Positions 51,767-60,816 are shown, numbered from the stretch's first letter. The stretch: 64,000 nucleotides of DNA from Chryseobacterium viscerum (GCF_002899945.2 NZ_PPEG02000005.1:372001-436000); one strand, 5' to 3'. The notes: a model not told the origin generated them from the sequence alone. Made by a program: numbers and translations.

Positions 51767-51834
51767 ATGAATAGGAACGGGCTTTAGGCCGTTTGATAAA
51801 AAGAATATATTCATACGGCTTTAGCCAAAACTCA
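51767..51834. repeat. GGCTTTAGCC repeat element, copy 2
   Basis: Same architecture as 46025-46087: an AATAGGAAnGGGCTTTAG start, a first dyad, ATATATTCAT-like spacer, then CGGCTTTAGCCAAAAC. Intergenic, between the beta-lactamase and uvrA. Confidence 0.7.
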
Positions 51835-51984
51835 CTGATCAACAATGTAAATATTATTCCCGTAAAATTTCAAGCGATCTAGGGTTTAATACTTTTAAAA
51901 CCTTTATCCATACCCTACAAGCCCAAAGAATTTTTTATGAAACTTTTATCCTTTTTATATTCAAAAAAATTCTATAAAATTTCG

Positions 51985-51993
51985 TATTTTTGC
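51985..51993 (+). promoter_or_regulatory. Promoter -7 element of uvrA
   Basis: TATTTTTGC, 34 bp before the ATG; no TTTG at the expected -33 distance. Confidence 0.5.
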
Positions 51994-52027
51994 ACGTTGT
52001 GATTTTCAGGCAAAATTACTCCAAATT

Positions 52028-54859
52028 ATGAGCAAATCAACAGAATATATAGAAGTTTACGGAGCACGTGAACACAACCTGAAAAATATTAATGTAAAAA
52101 TTCCACGTAATGAATTGGTCGTTATCACCGGGCTTTCAGGAAGTGGAAAATCTTCATTGGCTTTTGACACTATTTTTGCAGAAGGCCAGCGTCGTTATAT
52201 CGAGACCTTCTCTGCCTATGCACGTCAGTTTTTAGGGGGATTGGAACGTCCTGATGTCGATAAAATTGAAGGACTTTCACCGGTTATTGCCATCGAGCAG
52301 AAGACGACCAATAAAAACCCTCGTTCTACGGTGGGAACGGTTACAGAACTGTACGACTTTCTGCGTCTTTTGTATGCGAGAGTTTCAGATGCCTACTCTT
52401 TGTCTACAGGACAAAAGTTGGTAAGCTATACAGAAGATCAGATCCTTGAAACGATCAAAGGAAATTATAAAAAAGAAAAGATTATGCTTTTGGCGCCCGT
52501 AGTGCGTTCCAGAAAAGGACATTATCATGAACTCTTTGTACAGATGGCCAAAAAAGGCTACGGACAGGCAAGAATTGATGGTGCGCTGCAGGATATTGAA
52601 TATGATTTAAAGCTTGACCGTTACAAAACCCACGATATCGATATTGTGATCGACCGTTGGATTATCGGGGAAAATGCTTCAGAAAGCAGAATGGAAAAAT
52701 CATTGCGTACGGCAATGGAAATGGGAGAGGGAATTATTGGAATTCAGAAACTGGGAGCTACAGAGATCGAATACTTTTCCAAAAACCTGATGGATGCAGA
52801 AACAGGACATTCCTTGGCCTTGCCGGAACCCAATACTTTCTCATTCAACTCACCGAAAGGAAGCTGCCCGAACTGTAAAGGACTGGGAATGATCAAAAAG
52901 ATCAATACCGATTACTTTATTGATAATCCAAAACTATCTATCAATCAGGGTGGATTGCTACCGTTGGAAGATATCAAGTCTAACAAATGGATTCTTGCAC
53001 AGATCAAAAATATTCTTGAGATCTTTGGATTGGGATTAACAACGTCATTGAAAGATATTCCTGAAGAAGCATTGGATTATATCTACAACGGATGCCACAA
53101 AGAATTCAATAAAGACCTTAAATATGCAGGTATTACCAAGAAAATAAAGATTGGTTTTGACGGATTGATTGCTTTCATGGAAGAAATTATCGATGAAAGA
53201 GAATCTTATGAAGCGATTTTGCTGGAAAGACACTTCACTACAGAAGAAATCTGTCCGGAATGTCATGGAACCCGCCTTCAGCCTTCAAGTTTAAGCTTTA
53301 AAATAGATGGAAAAAATATTGCTGAGGTCAATGCTTTAAGCTTATCTGATTTAAAAGAATGGTTAGCTGACGTTAAAGATAAATTCTCAGAAAAAAATAA
53401 AATCATTGCTCACGAGATCCTAAAAGAAATTGAAACCAGACTTCAGTTTTTACTGGATGTAGGTTTGGATTATCTGAGCTTGAGCAGAAGTTCAAAAACT
53501 CTTTCAGGAGGGGAGTCCCAGCGAATACGACTGGCTACACAGATCGGTTCTCAGTTGGTGAATGTATTGTATATCCTAGATGAACCAAGTATAGGACTTC
53601 ATCAGAGAGATAACGAAAGGCTGATTCATTCCCTGAAAAACCTTAGAGACATCGGAAACTCCGTATTGGTGGTGGAACATGATAAAGATATGATTATGGA
53701 AGCCGATGAGGTACTGGATATTGGTCCAAAAGCTGGTAAATTCGGTGGTGAGATCCTTTGGCAGGGAAAACCAAAAGACTTATTGAAAGCAGATACCATT
53801 ACCGCTCAGTATATTAACGGAAAAAGAAAAATAGAAATTCCTGCAGAAAGAAGAGCTGGAAACGGTAAAAATATTGTTTTAAAAGGCGCTACAGGAAATA
53901 ATCTTAAAAATGTAACCCTGGATGTTCCTCTTGGAAAATTGGTAGTCGTAACCGGAATTTCAGGAAGTGGAAAATCTTCTCTGATTAATGGAACGTTATA
54001 TCCGATCCTTAACAAACACTTCTACAGAGCAGTTCAGGAGCCTTTACCGTACAAAAAAATCGAAGGGTTAGATAATATTGATAAAATTGTAGATGTAGAT
54101 CAAACCCCGATCGGGAGAACACCACGTTCTAACCCGGCCACCTATACCGGAATGTTTACCGATATCAGAAACCTTTTTGCCGAACTGCCGGAAAGTAAAA
54201 TCCGTGGTTATAAGCCGGGAAGATTCTCTTTCAACGTAAAAGGCGGAAGATGCGAAACCTGCCAGGGTGGAGGATTGAAAGTCATTGAAATGAATTTCCT
54301 TCCGGATGTATACGTACACTGCGAAACCTGCAACGGGAAACGTTTCAACAGAGAAACCCTGGAAGTTCGTTACAAAGGAAAATCAATCTCTGACGTATTG
54401 GATATGACGATTGATGAAGCAGTAGATTTCTTCCAGCCCATTCCTAAGATTTTTGCGAAAGTAAAAACATTACAGGATGTAGGACTGGGATATATTACCC
54501 TGGGACAGCAGTCAACGACACTTTCAGGAGGAGAAGCCCAGCGTATCAAGTTAGCAACTGAACTTTCAAAAAGACAGACAGGAAATACCCTTTATATCCT
54601 TGATGAACCCACTACAGGATTGCATTTTGAAGATGTAAAAATCCTAATGGATGCCATAAACCAATTGGTGGAACTTGGAAACTCATTCATTATCATAGAA
54701 CATAATATGGATGTAATCAAATTAGCCGATCACGTTATAGATGTTGGTCCGGAAGGAGGAAAATATGGAGGAGAAATTATTGCTAAAGGAACTCCTGAAG
54801 AAATTGTGAAGTCTAAGAAGAGCTTGACAGGGAAGTTCTTGAAGAGGGAATTGGAATAA
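52028..54859 (+). CDS. uvrA: Excinuclease ABC subunit A
   Basis: The 943-aa protein is a full-length UvrA, the damage-sensing ATPase of nucleotide excision repair. It has two ABC modules with Walker A motifs GLSGSGKS (35-42) and GISGSGKS (643-650) and signatures LSGGESQRI and LSGGEAQRI. Zinc modules are present as [16 protein letters not shown] and the [16 protein letters not shown] pair. [18 protein letters not shown] is the usual insertion. Nothing is odd in length or motif order. It stands alone, with uvrB and uvrC elsewhere. Confidence 0.98.
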   Translation: MSKSTEYIEVYGAREHNLKNINVKIPRNELVVITGLSGSGKSSLAFDTIFAEGQRRYIETFSAYARQFLGGLERPDVDKIEGLSPVIAIEQKTTNKNPRSTVGTVTELYDFLRLLYARVSDAYSLSTGQKLVSYTEDQILETIKGNYKKEKIMLLAPVVRSRKGHYHELFVQMAKKGYGQARIDGALQDIEYDLKLDRYKTHDIDIVIDRWIIGENASESRMEKSLRTAMEMGEGIIGIQKLGATEIEYFSKNLMDAETGHSLALPEPNTFSFNSPKGSCPNCKGLGMIKKINTDYFIDNPKLSINQGGLLPLEDIKSNKWILAQIKNILEIFGLGLTTSLKDIPEEALDYIYNGCHKEFNKDLKYAGITKKIKIGFDGLIAFMEEIIDERESYEAILLERHFTTEEICPECHGTRLQPSSLSFKIDGKNIAEVNALSLSDLKEWLADVKDKFSEKNKIIAHEILKEIETRLQFLLDVGLDYLSLSRSSKTLSGGESQRIRLATQIGSQLVNVLYILDEPSIGLHQRDNERLIHSLKNLRDIGNSVLVVEHDKDMIMEADEVLDIGPKAGKFGGEILWQGKPKDLLKADTITAQYINGKRKIEIPAERRAGNGKNIVLKGATGNNLKNVTLDVPLGKLVVVTGISGSGKSSLINGTLYPILNKHFYRAVQEPLPYKKIEGLDNIDKIVDVDQTPIGRTPRSNPATYTGMFTDIRNLFAELPESKIRGYKPGRFSFNVKGGRCETCQGGGLKVIEMNFLPDVYVHCETCNGKRFNRETLEVRYKGKSISDVLDMTIDEAVDFFQPIPKIFAKVKTLQDVGLGYITLGQQSTTLSGGEAQRIKLATELSKRQTGNTLYILDEPTTGLHFEDVKILMDAINQLVELGNSFIIIEHNMDVIKLADHVIDVGPEGGKYGGEIIAKGTPEEIVKSKKSLTGKFLKRELE

Positions 54860-54880
54860 AATTGTATAAATATATTACGG

Positions 54881-54908
54881 AAAACCACAATTTTCATTGT
54901 GGTTTTTT
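54881..54908 (+). terminator. Rho-independent terminator of uvrA
   Basis: AAAACCACAAT and ATTGTGGTTTT pair around a short T-rich loop and are followed by seven T. It forms the left border of the accessory ATPase/HNH pair. Confidence 0.9.
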
Positions 54909-54936
54909 TATTTACTTTTGGGGAAAACAATAATAC

Positions 54937-57003
54937 ATGAGCTTTAAACTTTTGGCGATTAGGCCTATGAAAGGTTGTAATCCGAAATTTCTTAAAAATT
55001 TAGAAGAAGAAAGAATATATAAATTTTATAATGATTATATCTTTCAAGATGCTAAGGGAAATGAAATAACTGATTTTTCCCAAGTAATTCAAGTATCAAA
55101 TATAAAATATGAATCAACAACTCCAATAAATTTATATGGTGATAAAATTAATATTTCTGCAATAGTTGGTAAAAATGGAAGTGGAAAGAGTGCTTTAGTC
55201 GAATTATTTATAGCTAGTATAAATCAGCTTTCTTATTCTTTACTGAAAGATGAAGAAAAAAAACAATTAAAAACTTCTGCATCTTTAAAAAAAATTGACA
55301 ACGATGAAAATGGAAAAAATATACGTTGTCAAATTTTTTATGAATTTAAAAACGAATATTATTATTTATGTGTAAATGATATAAAATTTAACTTATACAA
55401 ACTCTCTAATAGAGTAGAATTTAAGTTAGATGACTTTTTTTATTCAATGATTACCAATTACTCATTATATGCATTTAATTCTTTGACTATTGGTGATTGG
55501 ATTGATGAACTATTTCATAAGAATGATTCATATCAAATTCCTATTGTTATTAATCCTAAAAGAGAACATAGAGAAAATGGTTTATCTGGAATAATTGACA
55601 TCAATAATGAACAATTTTTACTTCAGCAAAGGCTTTTAGTAAATATTCTAAAGCCAGTAATCAATGAGAACTTTTCTCTTCGAAAAATGGGTGATAATGG
55701 GATTGCTAGAAAACTAGAGATAAAAGATATAAAAGAGAAACAATTTAAAGTAGTTGATACTTCACCTTCTCAATTCATAACAACTCAAGATACACCTTAT
55801 AGTACAAAAATTCGATTACTTAGAAATGATAGCTATGGAATATTATTAAATGAGCAAATAATTATTAATCCATTAGAAATTTTAGAAAAAACAAAAGATA
55901 GGTTTAACATTCAGGAAATGAGAGTTCCTAATCAAGAGCAATTTGATACTTATATAATATACAAAATAATAAATATTTGTCATAAATATGAGTCTTATAG
56001 GAAATTTTCAGTTGATCAAGATTCTAATAATAAGCCTGTTAAGTGTATTAAAATTTTAGATTTTTTAGATTATATAGAAAAGTACCCAAGTCATATTCTA
56101 TATAAATTAAAACAAACAATTAACTATATAAAATACTATTTTGATATTTGGCAAGCTTATGATTTAAGTTTACCAATTAATATTGAAGATTTATCTGAAA
56201 AATTGAATGTTTTTTCGACCGAGAATAATATTCCTTTAATTGAAATTCTTCCTCCTCCAGTTTTTGAAACTAATATATTAATTGAAAGTGCAGATAAAAA
56301 TGATTTAATTGAATTTGATAATTTAAGCTCTGGGGAGCAACAATTGATACATTCAATTAGTTCTGTAATTTATCATTTGAATAATATAAATTCGGTTAAA
56401 AAAGATGAAATAGTTAAATATCAATATGTAAATATAGTGTTTGATGAGATTGAGCTTTATTTTCATCCTGAATTTCAAAAAAGATTTATAAATAATGTTT
56501 TACATCAAATAAATAATGTTAAGTTAGATGATATCTTAGGAATTAATTTGCTTTTTATAACCCATTCTCCTTTTATTCTTTCAGATATTCCTAGACAAAA
56601 TGTTTTGTTTTTGGAAGTTAATGATAAAGGTAAGTCAAAACCACAAGATTTTACTAAAATGAATACTTTCGGAGCTAATATTCATGATCTTTTGGCAGAT
56701 AGTTTTTTTATTGGTGATGGCTTGATTGGTGATTTTGCCAAAGAAAAAATAAATAGAACAATACAGTGGCTAAATGAATTACGTGTTTTAAAAGAAAATA
56801 TAACTACGAATGAAAGTAGTAATTTTCCGACAGAAGCTGAAAAAGACTATCATAAAAATTTAATAGAATTAATTGATGAGCCTTATATGAAATACAAGTT
56901 ACAAGAAATGTATTATGAATATTTTCCTAATGAATATAATATTGAAAAAGAAAAGGAACAAATAAAAAGAAGAGCGATTGAGCTTGGGTTTAAAATTGAA
57001 TAA
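54937..57003 (+). CDS. AAA/ABC-type ATPase, PtuA-like, probable anti-phage defence ATPase
   Basis: The 688-aa cytoplasmic protein is an SMC/ABC-like ATPase with a long central region. Walker A is GKNGSGKS at 78-85, the signature LSSGEQQ at 463-469, Walker B VFDEIELYFHPEF with D503/E504, and the switch histidine H543 in FITHSPF. About 370 residues lie between the Walker motifs, and 115 helical residues follow H543. An HNH nuclease gene starts 1 bp after the stop, which is the organisation of Septu (PtuA/PtuB) systems. Codons are very AT-rich compared with uvrA. A -7 element TACTTTTG (54913-54920) lies upstream. PARIS or OLD-type assignment is less likely, since the partner is HNH. Confidence 0.82.
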   Translation: MSFKLLAIRPMKGCNPKFLKNLEEERIYKFYNDYIFQDAKGNEITDFSQVIQVSNIKYESTTPINLYGDKINISAIVGKNGSGKSALVELFIASINQLSYSLLKDEEKKQLKTSASLKKIDNDENGKNIRCQIFYEFKNEYYYLCVNDIKFNLYKLSNRVEFKLDDFFYSMITNYSLYAFNSLTIGDWIDELFHKNDSYQIPIVINPKREHRENGLSGIIDINNEQFLLQQRLLVNILKPVINENFSLRKMGDNGIARKLEIKDIKEKQFKVVDTSPSQFITTQDTPYSTKIRLLRNDSYGILLNEQIIINPLEILEKTKDRFNIQEMRVPNQEQFDTYIIYKIINICHKYESYRKFSVDQDSNNKPVKCIKILDFLDYIEKYPSHILYKLKQTINYIKYYFDIWQAYDLSLPINIEDLSEKLNVFSTENNIPLIEILPPPVFETNILIESADKNDLIEFDNLSSGEQQLIHSISSVIYHLNNINSVKKDEIVKYQYVNIVFDEIELYFHPEFQKRFINNVLHQINNVKLDDILGINLLFITHSPFILSDIPRQNVLFLEVNDKGKSKPQDFTKMNTFGANIHDLLADSFFIGDGLIGDFAKEKINRTIQWLNELRVLKENITTNESSNFPTEAEKDYHKNLIELIDEPYMKYKLQEMYYEYFPNEYNIEKEKEQIKRRAIELGFKIE

Positions 57004-57004
57004 A

Positions 57005-58006
57005 ATGTTATATATACCTCACCCATCTGATAAAACTTTGACAGAATACTATGATAAAGTTAAAGGCCAAATTAAAAATAATATTACAGATTCTGATTTA
57101 AAAGATGATATAAAATTATTTTTAAATAATAACTTGAAAAATATTATAAAATCAAAGCCTGAACAACTAAAAAATTGGAATGATACTTTTTTTAGTAATT
57201 ATTTTAATAAATTGGAAATGAAGTATTTTAATATTTATTCAGCCTATGTAAATGCAAATAATAGAACGGCATTCCAAATATTACTGTGTAAATACTTTGA
57301 TGCTAGAATAAAGCCTATAAAAAAAATTTTTGATTACAAAAATATATTAAGTAACTCAAGTTATAAAAGTTATTGGCTTTCAAAAGAAATTGATACTAAT
57401 ACTTGTGTCTATTGTAATAGATTGTATGCTAATACAATAGAGGTAGGTAGTGGTTCTAATAGTGAAAAAAGAATAGCAAGACCAACTTTTGATCATTGGT
57501 TTTCTCAAAGTAAACATCCTATTTTGGCATTAAGTTTTTATAATTTAATTCCAAGCTGTTCTGTTTGTAACTCTTCAATTAAAGGAGTTTTAGAGTTTGA
57601 TAGAAGTACTCATTTACATCCATATGAAGAAGATAAGAGGAACGCTTTTTATTTTTCGTATGACTATAAAACATTTAATGATAGTCAAGTTATAATAAAA
57701 AACTTTGATAAATTGAATGATAAGGTTAAAAAGACAATAAATGATTTTAAATTAGTTGAAGTTTACAATTCTCATTCAGATAAAGAATTAAAAGACTTAT
57801 TAGAATTACGTTTGAAGTATTCTAAAAATTATATTGATACACTTGTAAACAAGACATTTAAAGGGATTGCTAATGAAGCGGAAGTTTACAGAATGATTTT
57901 TGGGATTGAAATTTCAGAAGAGTATTACCATAAAAGACCTTTTAGTAAGTTTAAAAAAGATATTATTGATAAATTATTATCAATTGATTATATAAAAAAA
58001 GATTAA
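57005..58006 (+). CDS. HNH-type nuclease, PtuB-like, partner of the upstream ATPase
   Basis: The 333-aa protein has a helical N-terminal part (1-125) and an HNH domain. It shows C134-x2-C137 (TCVYCN), FDHW with H164, H171, FYNLIPS with N180, and C185-x2-C188 (SCSVCNS); the two CxxC pairs would hold a structural zinc and the D/H/N residues the catalytic metal. The C-terminal 130 residues are helical and may contact the ATPase. The ATG at 57005 lies 1 bp after the upstream stop, so translation is coupled. Together the pair looks like a Septu-type defence module that cuts nucleic acid when triggered. The exact subtype is uncertain. Confidence 0.82.
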   Translation: MLYIPHPSDKTLTEYYDKVKGQIKNNITDSDLKDDIKLFLNNNLKNIIKSKPEQLKNWNDTFFSNYFNKLEMKYFNIYSAYVNANNRTAFQILLCKYFDARIKPIKKIFDYKNILSNSSYKSYWLSKEIDTNTCVYCNRLYANTIEVGSGSNSEKRIARPTFDHWFSQSKHPILALSFYNLIPSCSVCNSSIKGVLEFDRSTHLHPYEEDKRNAFYFSYDYKTFNDSQVIIKNFDKLNDKVKKTINDFKLVEVYNSHSDKELKDLLELRLKYSKNYIDTLVNKTFKGIANEAEVYRMIFGIEISEEYYHKRPFSKFKKDIIDKLLSIDYIKKD

Positions 58007-58092
58007 GCTTTTTAAGCAACTAAAATTCCAATATTAAATTTTCAATTATTTTTAAAATTTATAACACTGTAAATCAATTAATTATATTTTAA

Positions 58093-58121
58093 TGTTAACT
58101 CAATGTTAACTCAATGTGAAA
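58093..58121 (+). promoter_or_regulatory. Direct repeats with 11-bp period upstream of a secreted-protein gene
   Basis: TGTTAAC (58093), TGTTAAC (58104) and TGTGAAA (58115), each separated by TCAA, form a 7-4-7-4-7 array like PhoB/OmpR-family boxes. The array overlaps the expected -33 position of the TAACTTTG element at 58142-58149. The same geometry and core occur at 4521-4549. Confidence 0.5.
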
Positions 58122-58198
58122 TTAATATGAATTATTTTTAATAACTTTGGGTAAGAGATACAAAATAAGGTTAGTATAATATTTAAAACCAGTTAGTT

Positions 58199-58603
58199 AT
58201 GAAAAATAGAATTCAAATATTGTTCGCTTCACTTTTCGTTTGCGGAATTGCTGCCGTTTTGAACACTGCCAAAGCCCAAACAACAGATCATAATACCATT
58301 GAGCCTATTCAACTGAGTAAAAGTGAGACTTTCAGTGATATAAGAAATAAATTGGAAGCTAATTTTGATCTTACGAATCCTGATTATAAGCAGGGAACCG
58401 TAAACTCAGTAGTGAAATTTGATATTGCCAAGAACGGCAAAATTATAAATGTTCATTCTACAGGGGACTGCAAAACAGTAAGTAAAGAAATTGAAATGGT
58501 GTTGAGCGACCTTGACTATAGAGTAGATCAAAAAAAACTGACTGATAATATGGTTGCCTACACTTATGTAATGCCTGTGACAGTGGAGATCCATAGCAGA
58601 TAA
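58199..58603 (+). CDS. Small secreted protein with TonB-C-terminal-like fold
   Basis: The 134-aa product has a signal peptide (about 1-26, ending AKAQ). Its mature part contains VNSVVKFDIAKNGKIINVHSTGDCKTVSKEIEMVLSDL, a strand-strand-helix pattern resembling the C-terminal domain of TonB-like proteins that are common as free periplasmic domains in Bacteroidetes. No membrane helix or proline-rich linker is present, so it is not a TonB. Function unknown. It has a housekeeping-type -7 element and an upstream direct-repeat array. Confidence 0.65.
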   Translation: MKNRIQILFASLFVCGIAAVLNTAKAQTTDHNTIEPIQLSKSETFSDIRNKLEANFDLTNPDYKQGTVNSVVKFDIAKNGKIINVHSTGDCKTVSKEIEMVLSDLDYRVDQKKLTDNMVAYTYVMPVTVEIHSR

Positions 58604-58716
58604 TAGGTATTCATATTATTCAATTAAATGTGAATAATGAAAACTTATACGATTAAATTGTAAGAAAGAATAATCAGATCTGTTTTAATTTTGCCCTACC
58701 ATAAAATTAAAACAAT

Positions 58717-58851
58717 ATGAAAAATCTTAAGAAACTGGCTAAGTCAGATTTGAAGTCCTTGTACGGAGGAGAACCAAAAAAATACTGTACGTTTTGCGAA
58801 TGGGCAAATAAAGTAATTTGCAGCGATGTTCCAATCGTTCAGTGTCCGTAA
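58717..58851 (+). CDS. Bacteriocin-like peptide with double-glycine leader
   Basis: A 44-aa peptide starts MKNLKKLAKSDLKSLYGG, a Chryseobacterium-type double-glycine leader with the cleavage site after G18. The mature peptide would be 26 residues with four cysteines (C24, C27, C35 and C43 of the precursor), probably forming two disulfides. A -7 element TAATTTTGC (58686-58694) and a terminator at 58860 make it a single-gene unit. Leaders of this kind are exported by peptidase-containing ABC transporters; none is encoded in this window. Activity and target are unknown. Confidence 0.8.
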   Translation: MKNLKKLAKSDLKSLYGGEPKKYCTFCEWANKVICSDVPIVQCP

Positions 58852-58859
58852 AAAAAATC

Positions 58860-58882
58860 AAGCCGCTTTTATAAGCGGCTTT
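58860..58882. terminator. Bidirectional terminator
   Basis: AAGCCGCTT and AAGCGGCTT pair around TTAT, with T to the right and, on the minus strand, a T-rich tract after GA. It separates the peptide gene from the converging lipoprotein gene. Confidence 0.85.
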
Positions 58883-58886
58883 TCTG

Positions 58887-59432
58887 TTATTTTGTACTTT
58901 GAACAAATTCTGTTAATCTTGTTTTAAGATAACTAGAATTTCCTATTGTATCAAAAGTGATATTATCTATTCTCCATCCTTTCTCTGTATTGATCAGGTG
59001 TACCGTATCCATCCATGTTTCTTTCGGTGACGACATATTATACTCAAATTCTACCTGTGCATCGGCAGTTTGAGCCTGTATCTCAACAGATTTAATTTTA
59101 TAAGCTGTAAATCCTTCATACAAGCTGGAGAACATAGCCCCTTCAAAAATTAATGGCTTCTCATCAGGGTGATCACTGTTTTTCACCTTTTCAATATCTG
59201 CTTTTGATGCAAGAATAGCATTTTCTAATGTTTCCTTTAAATCCTTTGAAAATAGATCCTCCGGAATTGGTTTATTGTAAACGGCTTCATTAGACTTGCC
59301 ATACTTTGTGTAAAGTTCATTCACTTTCATGCGCACAGCATTGTCAGAAGACGTATCTGTTGCAGGCTTTTTCTTTTCACAAGCCACAAAAAACAGAAGG
59401 ATACCCAGATAGAAAAATAATTGTTTTTTCAT
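58887..59432 (-). CDS. Lipoprotein of unknown function (DUF3828-like)
   Basis: The 181-aa product has a lipoprotein signal MKKQLFFYLGILLFFVAC with the lipid site at C18. The mature part starts with a Lys/Ser/Thr linker. It continues with helices and then a beta-region containing VEFEYNMSSPKETWMDTVHLINTEKGWRIDNI, a pattern found in small NTF2-like or DUF3828 lipoproteins. No catalytic residues are visible. It converges with the peptide gene and is separated from the DUF421 gene by 192 bp. Confidence 0.75.
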   Translation of the reverse strand: MKKQLFFYLGILLFFVACEKKKPATDTSSDNAVRMKVNELYTKYGKSNEAVYNKPIPEDLFSKDLKETLENAILASKADIEKVKNSDHPDEKPLIFEGAMFSSLYEGFTAYKIKSVEIQAQTADAQVEFEYNMSSPKETWMDTVHLINTEKGWRIDNITFDTIGNSSYLKTRLTEFVQSTK

Positions 59433-59624
59433 TTTTAAGTTATGATTTTATGAAGATAGTCAAATCTCATACCAATAGAAATACAATGTATTTTACCTTT
59501 AGATACCATAAATTCTCAATAATTAATTGTCAGTCAGTAACCAATCAACTCGGGTAAATACATTTTCCGCTGACACATCAATACAATAACAAAAAATCAA
59601 TACATTTGAGTAGATATAAAAATT

Positions 59625-60137
59625 GTGGATCCTATACTTAACGTTGCAGTTCGTTCTCTCTGCGTTTACCTTTTCATGGTAATTGCGATTCGTTTATTTG
59701 GTAAAAATCAGCTCTCTCAGCTCAATGCTGGAGACGTTGTATTATTACTGTTGATTTCAAATGCTGTGCAGAATGCAATGGTAGGCCCCGATACATCACT
59801 GCAGGGCGGTATTATTGCGGCACTTGTTTTGTTTGTTGCTAATTTTATTTTAAAAAGACTGATGTTTTCAAGCCGCTCTTTTCAGACTTTTATGGAAGAT
59901 GAGCCCATCATTCTTATCAGAGATGGAGTGGCAGATCAGGCTGCTCTGAACCGGGTAAAGATTACTGAAAGTGAACTGGAAGAAGCCATAAGAGAACATG
60001 GGATTGAAAAGATCAGCAATGTAAAACTGTCTGTTCTGGAGGTTGACGGCAACATCAGTGTGGTTTCTGAAGACGAGAAAAGCAAGCAGACCCATTATGC
60101 GAGAATCAAAAGAAAAATGAAAAGAAAATACCATTAA
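59625..60137 (+). CDS. DUF421 (YetF-like) membrane protein
   Basis: The 170-aa protein starts at a GTG. It has three N-terminal membrane helices (about 5-80) and the DUF421 cytoplasmic domain with FMEDEPIILIRDGV, LEEAIREHGIEKISNVKLSVLEVDGNISVV. The GDVVLLLLISNAVQNAMVGPD block between helices is diagnostic. YetF-like proteins are of uncertain function, with links to spore or envelope physiology in Bacilli. A TACATTTG -7 element at 59601-59608 gives a very short leader. A GNAT gene starts 5 bp after the stop. Confidence 0.88.
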   Translation: MDPILNVAVRSLCVYLFMVIAIRLFGKNQLSQLNAGDVVLLLLISNAVQNAMVGPDTSLQGGIIAALVLFVANFILKRLMFSSRSFQTFMEDEPIILIRDGVADQAALNRVKITESELEEAIREHGIEKISNVKLSVLEVDGNISVVSEDEKSKQTHYARIKRKMKRKYH

Positions 60138-60142
60138 ATACG

Positions 60143-60634
60143 ATGAATTACGAATTAAGAGAAATGCTTCCCGGTGACGAAGCCAGAGTGCTGGAGATTT
60201 TCCGTCAGGGAATAGAGGGTGGAATTGCCACTTTGGAAACAGAAGTTCCTTCAGCTGAAGCCTGGAGTATGGAATATTTCAACGACTGCCGATGGGTTTT
60301 GGAAAATGAAAATAATGAAGTGGTGGGATGGTGTGCCTTAAAACCTGTGAGCAAAAGAGAGTGTTTTAAAGGAGTTGCAGAAGTAAGCATTTATTTTGAC
60401 AAAGAATACCAAGGCAAGGGATTGGGTTCTGTGTTGCTTAAAAAGATAATTTTGGACAGCGAGGATCACGGATTCTGGACATTACAGACCAATCTCTTCT
60501 CCGAAAATGAAATGGCAATCAAATCTCATGAGAAAAATGGTTTCAGAACCGTAGGAGTCCGCAAAAAAATCGGAAAACTCAATGGTGAATGGAAAGATCT
60601 TATCATGATGGAAAAGAGAAGTGAAGTCATTTAA
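60143..60634 (+). CDS. GNAT family N-acetyltransferase (phosphinothricin acetyltransferase-like)
   Basis: The 163-aa enzyme has the GNAT order: YELREMLPGDEARVLEIF at the start, GIATLETEVPSAEAW as in Pat/Bar-like members, and VAEVSIYFDKEYQGKGLGSVLLKKII with the acetyl-CoA pyrophosphate loop QGKGLG. NEMAIKSHEKNGFRTVGVRKKIG follows. It transfers acetyl from acetyl-CoA to an amine; similarity to phosphinothricin acetyltransferases is general and the substrate is unknown. It is probably cotranscribed with the DUF421 gene. Confidence 0.88.
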   Translation: MNYELREMLPGDEARVLEIFRQGIEGGIATLETEVPSAEAWSMEYFNDCRWVLENENNEVVGWCALKPVSKRECFKGVAEVSIYFDKEYQGKGLGSVLLKKIILDSEDHGFWTLQTNLFSENEMAIKSHEKNGFRTVGVRKKIGKLNGEWKDLIMMEKRSEVI

Positions 60635-60644
60635 AAAATTATAA

Positions 60645-60664
60645 ATGATGAATGATGAATGATG
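60645..60664. repeat. Short tandem repeat of ATGATGA units
   Basis: Three near-perfect 7-bp units (AATGATG) lie just after the GNAT gene. No function is evident. Confidence 0.5.
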
Positions 60665-60700
60665 GATTTGTTTGATAAGCACACTGTTCTCCATAACAAA

Positions 60701-60740
60701 TTCACTATTGACTTGCGAAGCAAAATTAATCACTGACAAT
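60701..60740. repeat. Dispersed short repeat, copy C (inverted)
   Basis: TTCACTATTGACTTGCGAAG and the following AATTAATCACTGAC match, on the opposite strand, the end and core of the element at 18039-18083. The core TTGC-GAA-GCAA is itself a dyad. Confidence 0.4.
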
Positions 60741-60769
60741 AAAAGGCTGTATCTTCAAACTTTTAACTT

Positions 60770-60786
60770 TTGGCATTACCATTGTA
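60770..60786 (+). promoter_or_regulatory. Sigma-54-like promoter, first copy
   Basis: TTGGCA (60770-60775) and TTGTA (60782-60786) place GG and G exactly 10 nt apart, matching YTGGCAC-N5-TTGCW except for the final C. It lies 31 bp before the ATG of the first twin lipoprotein. Confidence 0.5.
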
Positions 60787-60816
60787 ATATTACATAAAGT
60801 TGAAAAAGTAGAAATA

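Noticed and set aside
54937..58006. PARIS or Gabija-type defence assignment
   Set aside because: PARIS needs a DUF4435/TOPRIM partner and Gabija an OLD nuclease plus UvrD helicase; the partner here has HNH zinc-finger features.
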